This document shows positions 6,728 through 8,541 of a stretch of 8,541 nt of DNA, in pieces. The notes below the pieces were generated by a model that worked only from the letters and a program-made list of their open reading frames with translations, searched no databases and was not told the origin of the DNA. Position 1 is the stretch's first letter; the number at the start of each line of letters is the position of its first letter. Source of the stretch: Desulfobulbaceae bacterium UBA5611 (lineage in GTDB: Bacteria > Desulfobacterota > Desulfobulbia > Desulfobulbales > Desulfocapsaceae); the NCBI GenBank assembly GCA_002424635.1, contig DIKT01000034.1, positions 85,094 through 93,634 of the forward strand. Reading direction: 5' to 3'. The translations under genes were made by a program, and so were the position numbers.

Positions 6728-8266
6728 ATGAAAAAAATCCTTATTCTTGATTTCGGCTCTCAGACGACGCAGCTTATTGCCCGACGTATTCGCGAACAAA
6801 AGGTCTACTGCGAGATTCACCCCTATACCACCTCTCTTGATAAGATCAAGGGTCTGGCCCCGGCCGGCATTATCCTCTCCGGTGGACCGGCCTCGGTCTA
6901 TGATCCTGATGCCCCCCTATCCGACCCGGCCATTTTTGAGCTGGGCCTGCCGGTCATGGGCATCTGTTATGGCGCCCAGCTCATGATCCAACAACTGGGC
7001 GGTAAGGTAGAGAAGGCGGAAAAACGGGAGTTCGGCAAGGCTGATCTCACCGTCCAATTTACCGCCGGCATCTTTGCCGGTCTCGAAACCAGCCCCATCC
7101 ATCATCAGGTATGGATGAGCCATGGAGACCGGATAGAAGTGGCGCCTGAGGGCTTTGAAGCCACCGCCACCAGTGGCCATTCTCCCTTTGCCGCTCTCAG
7201 ACACAAGGATAAGCCCTTTGTCGCCGTCCAGTTTCATCCTGAGGTGGCCCATACCCTGATCGGCACCGATATCCTGCGCAACTTTATCTTCGGCCTTTGT
7301 GACTGCCAGCCCGACTGGACCATGCACTCCTTTATCGAATCGACAGTGGCAGCCATCCGCCATAAGGTCGGCACCAACAAGGTGATCTGCGCCCTTTCCG
7401 GCGGGGTTGATTCCTCGGTGACCGCCGCTCTGATCCATAAAGCCATCGGCACTCAACTGACCTGCATCTATGTCAACAACGGCCTGATGCGCATCGGCGA
7501 ATCCGAATCCATCCTGCGTTTTTTCAAGGAGAAGTCGAAGCTGAAGGTCATCGATGTCGAGGCCACCGATTACTTCCTTGATCAACTGGCAGGCGTTATT
7601 GACCCGGAGATCAAACGCAAAATCATTGGCCTGGGCTTTATCAAGATCTTTGAAGAAGAGGCCGGTAAACTGGGCGAGGTCAACTATCTGGCCCAGGGTA
7701 CTCTCTATCCGGACGTGATCGAATCGGTCTCCTTTCGTGGTGAGGCCCCGATTAAATCCCATCACAATGTCGGCTGCCTGCCCGAGATCATGAAACTGGA
7801 TCTGATCGAACCCCTGCGCGAACTCTTTAAAGATGAAGTGCGGGAACTGGGCCTGGAGCTGGGCTTACCGGAAGAGGCGATCCACCGCCAGCCTTTTCCC
7901 GGGCCTGGTCTGGGCATCCGCATTATGGGGGAGGTGAGCCGGGAACGGCTGGAGATCCTGCGCTTGGCTGATGTTATTGTCCTGGAAGAGATGAAGAAAA
8001 GCGGCTGGTACCGTAAGGTCTGGCAATCCTTCGCCGTCCTGCTGCCCATCCAGACTGTCGGGGTCATGGGTGATGGCCGGACCTATGAAAATGTCATTGC
8101 CCTGCGGGCGGTTGATTCCAAAGATGCCATGACCGCCGACTGGTCAAAATTGCCTTATGAGCTCCTGGGCGCTATCTCCAGTCGGATCATTAATGAAGTA
8201 CGGGGCGTCAACAGGGTTGTGTTTGACATCTCCTCCAAACCGCCGGCCACCATTGAATGGGAATAA
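6728..8266 (+). CDS. guaA: GMP synthase (glutamine-hydrolysing)
   Basis: This 512-residue enzyme converts XMP to GMP using ATP and glutamine. Domain 1 (about 1-192) is a class I glutamine amidotransferase with nucleophile C80 in GICYG and the H170/E172 pair in FHPEV. Domain 2 (about 200-390) is the ATP pyrophosphatase with the P-loop SGGVDSS at 224-230. The C-terminal dimerisation domain has PGPGLGIRIMGE at 391-402 and the family's closing KPPATIEWE. ATG 6728 begins MKKILILDFGSQ, which aligns with the family's N-terminal strand. An in-frame TTG at 6713 would add only five residues. Neither start has a Shine-Dalgarno sequence, since the 15 nt before ATG 6728 are pyrimidine-rich. The gene probably shares the guaB transcript, which would put successive pathway steps in one operon. 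Confidence 0.98.
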   Translation: MKKILILDFGSQTTQLIARRIREQKVYCEIHPYTTSLDKIKGLAPAGIILSGGPASVYDPDAPLSDPAIFELGLPVMGICYGAQLMIQQLGGKVEKAEKREFGKADLTVQFTAGIFAGLETSPIHHQVWMSHGDRIEVAPEGFEATATSGHSPFAALRHKDKPFVAVQFHPEVAHTLIGTDILRNFIFGLCDCQPDWTMHSFIESTVAAIRHKVGTNKVICALSGGVDSSVTAALIHKAIGTQLTCIYVNNGLMRIGESESILRFFKEKSKLKVIDVEATDYFLDQLAGVIDPEIKRKIIGLGFIKIFEEEAGKLGEVNYLAQGTLYPDVIESVSFRGEAPIKSHHNVGCLPEIMKLDLIEPLRELFKDEVRELGLELGLPEEAIHRQPFPGPGLGIRIMGEVSRERLEILRLADVIVLEEMKKSGWYRKVWQSFAVLLPIQTVGVMGDGRTYENVIALRAVDSKDAMTADWSKLPYELLGAISSRIINEVRGVNRVVFDISSKPPATIEWE

Positions 8267-8283
8267 CACCAGGTAACGGTAGA

Positions 8284-8434
8284 TTTAATGGTGTCTTGAA
8301 AAATGAGGATCTTCGTTCAAAATCAAGGCATGTGACAAATTTTACCACAGGCATATAGTTGATATTTCGAGGATAAAATTTTGAGCATAACGCCGAGTTT
8401 GGGCGAAAAGACCATTTTTCAAGGCACCCTTAAA
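8284..8434. repeat. 151-bp imperfect palindrome, MITE-like, flanked by TTAA
   Basis: The outer arms 8284-8305 and 8413-8434 pair at 21 of 22 positions. The core is GGTGTCTTGAAAAATG (8290-8305) against CATTTTTCAAGGCACC (8413-8428) with a single G-T wobble. Pairing resumes inward in blocks: TTCG with CGAA (8312-8315/8404-8407), CAAA with TTTG (8318-8321/8398-8401), GGC with GCC (8327-8329/8392-8394), and AAATTTTA with TAAAATTT (8337-8344/8374-8381). A central loop of about 29 nt is left. TTAA occurs on both flanks (8285-8288 and 8430-8433), as a target-site duplication would. No ORF lies inside. The right arm is not followed by a T-run, so it is not a standard guaA terminator, although the transcript would fold strongly. 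A non-autonomous transposable element is the leading reading, inferred from structure only. Confidence 0.7.
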
Positions 8435-8458
8435 AATTAACTGATCAGATAAAGTAGT

Positions 8459-8469
8459 GGAGGAGAGGA
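8459..8469 (+). promoter_or_regulatory. Shine-Dalgarno region of the NYN-like gene
   Basis: A purine tract with GGAGG (8459-8463) and overlapping AGAGGA (8464-8469) lies 7 nt before ATG 8477. It supports that start and shows the gene is translated independently of guaA. Confidence 0.75.
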
Positions 8470-8476
8470 AAGGCTG

Positions 8477-8541
8477 ATGCTGAAGACTGGAATTTATGTG
8501 GATGCCGAAAATATCCGCCTGTGCGGCGGCTATGGCATGCG
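8477..8541 (+). CDS. Probable NYN-domain (LabA/DUF88-like) protein, 5' end only
   Basis: Only 21 codons and two bases are inside the window. They read MLKTGIYVDAENIRLCGGYG followed by M. The pattern of a hydrophobic strand then D-x-E-N is the first catalytic motif of NYN domains, which are PIN-like metal-dependent RNases; D9 would be the first acidic metal ligand. The strong Shine-Dalgarno sequence supports a real start. The rest of the protein, including the other acidic residues and any accessory domain, lies outside, so the call rests on this N-terminal motif alone. It starts 42 bp after the palindromic element. Confidence 0.65.
   Translation, partial: MLKTGIYVDAENIRLCGGYGM

Noticed and set aside
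6917..7765. 282-codon minus-strand open frame inside guaA
   Set aside because: It is antisense to highly conserved GMP synthase motifs and is explained by codon bias of guaA.
8284..8434. The palindrome as an ordinary intrinsic terminator of guaA
   Set aside because: The loop distance is over 100 nt, the arms are not GC-rich and no T-run follows the right arm.

Overview
The window is a stretch of bacterial core genome of roughly medium GC content. It probably comes from the Desulfobacterota (former deltaproteobacteria). That placement rests on gene context, on the style of a small 'MAEIKSTMDM' coiled-coil protein, and on family resemblance recalled rather than searched. No phage, plasmid, CRISPR, tRNA or rRNA gene was seen. 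Most of it is housekeeping, and no obvious new multi-gene system is present.

Layout from left to right: (1) A leftward pair lies at 1-1629. It is an uncharacterised 195-residue coiled-coil protein whose stop overlaps the start of an M24 metallopeptidase (Xaa-Pro aminopeptidase type), which is cut by the window edge. (2) A 386-bp divergent intergenic region follows, with a good rpsA promoter and a structured leader that lacks a Shine-Dalgarno sequence. (3) rpsA (six-domain ribosomal protein S1) comes next, then a compound stem-loop and a very strong intrinsic terminator, then an ihfB-like HU/IHF gene. The rpsA-ihfB order matches that of many Proteobacteria. (4) A convergent YrdC/YciO-family gene on the minus strand has its own promoter and a strong Shine-Dalgarno sequence. 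(5) guaB and guaA, the two steps from IMP to GMP, are in one orientation 81 bp apart with no terminator between them. (6) The 210-bp region after guaA is dominated by a 151-bp imperfect palindrome flanked by TTAA, which resembles a MITE or other dispersed palindromic element. (7) The first 21 codons of an apparent NYN-domain (PIN-like) protein end the window.

The genes serve translation (S1 and possibly tRNA t6A-related chemistry), nucleoid architecture (IHF/HU), guanine nucleotide synthesis and peptide turnover. The most unusual items are the palindromic element at 8284-8434, the structured 3' end of rpsA, and the translation starts of rpsA and guaA, which have no Shine-Dalgarno sequence although the starts of guaB, the yciO-like gene and the NYN gene are strong.
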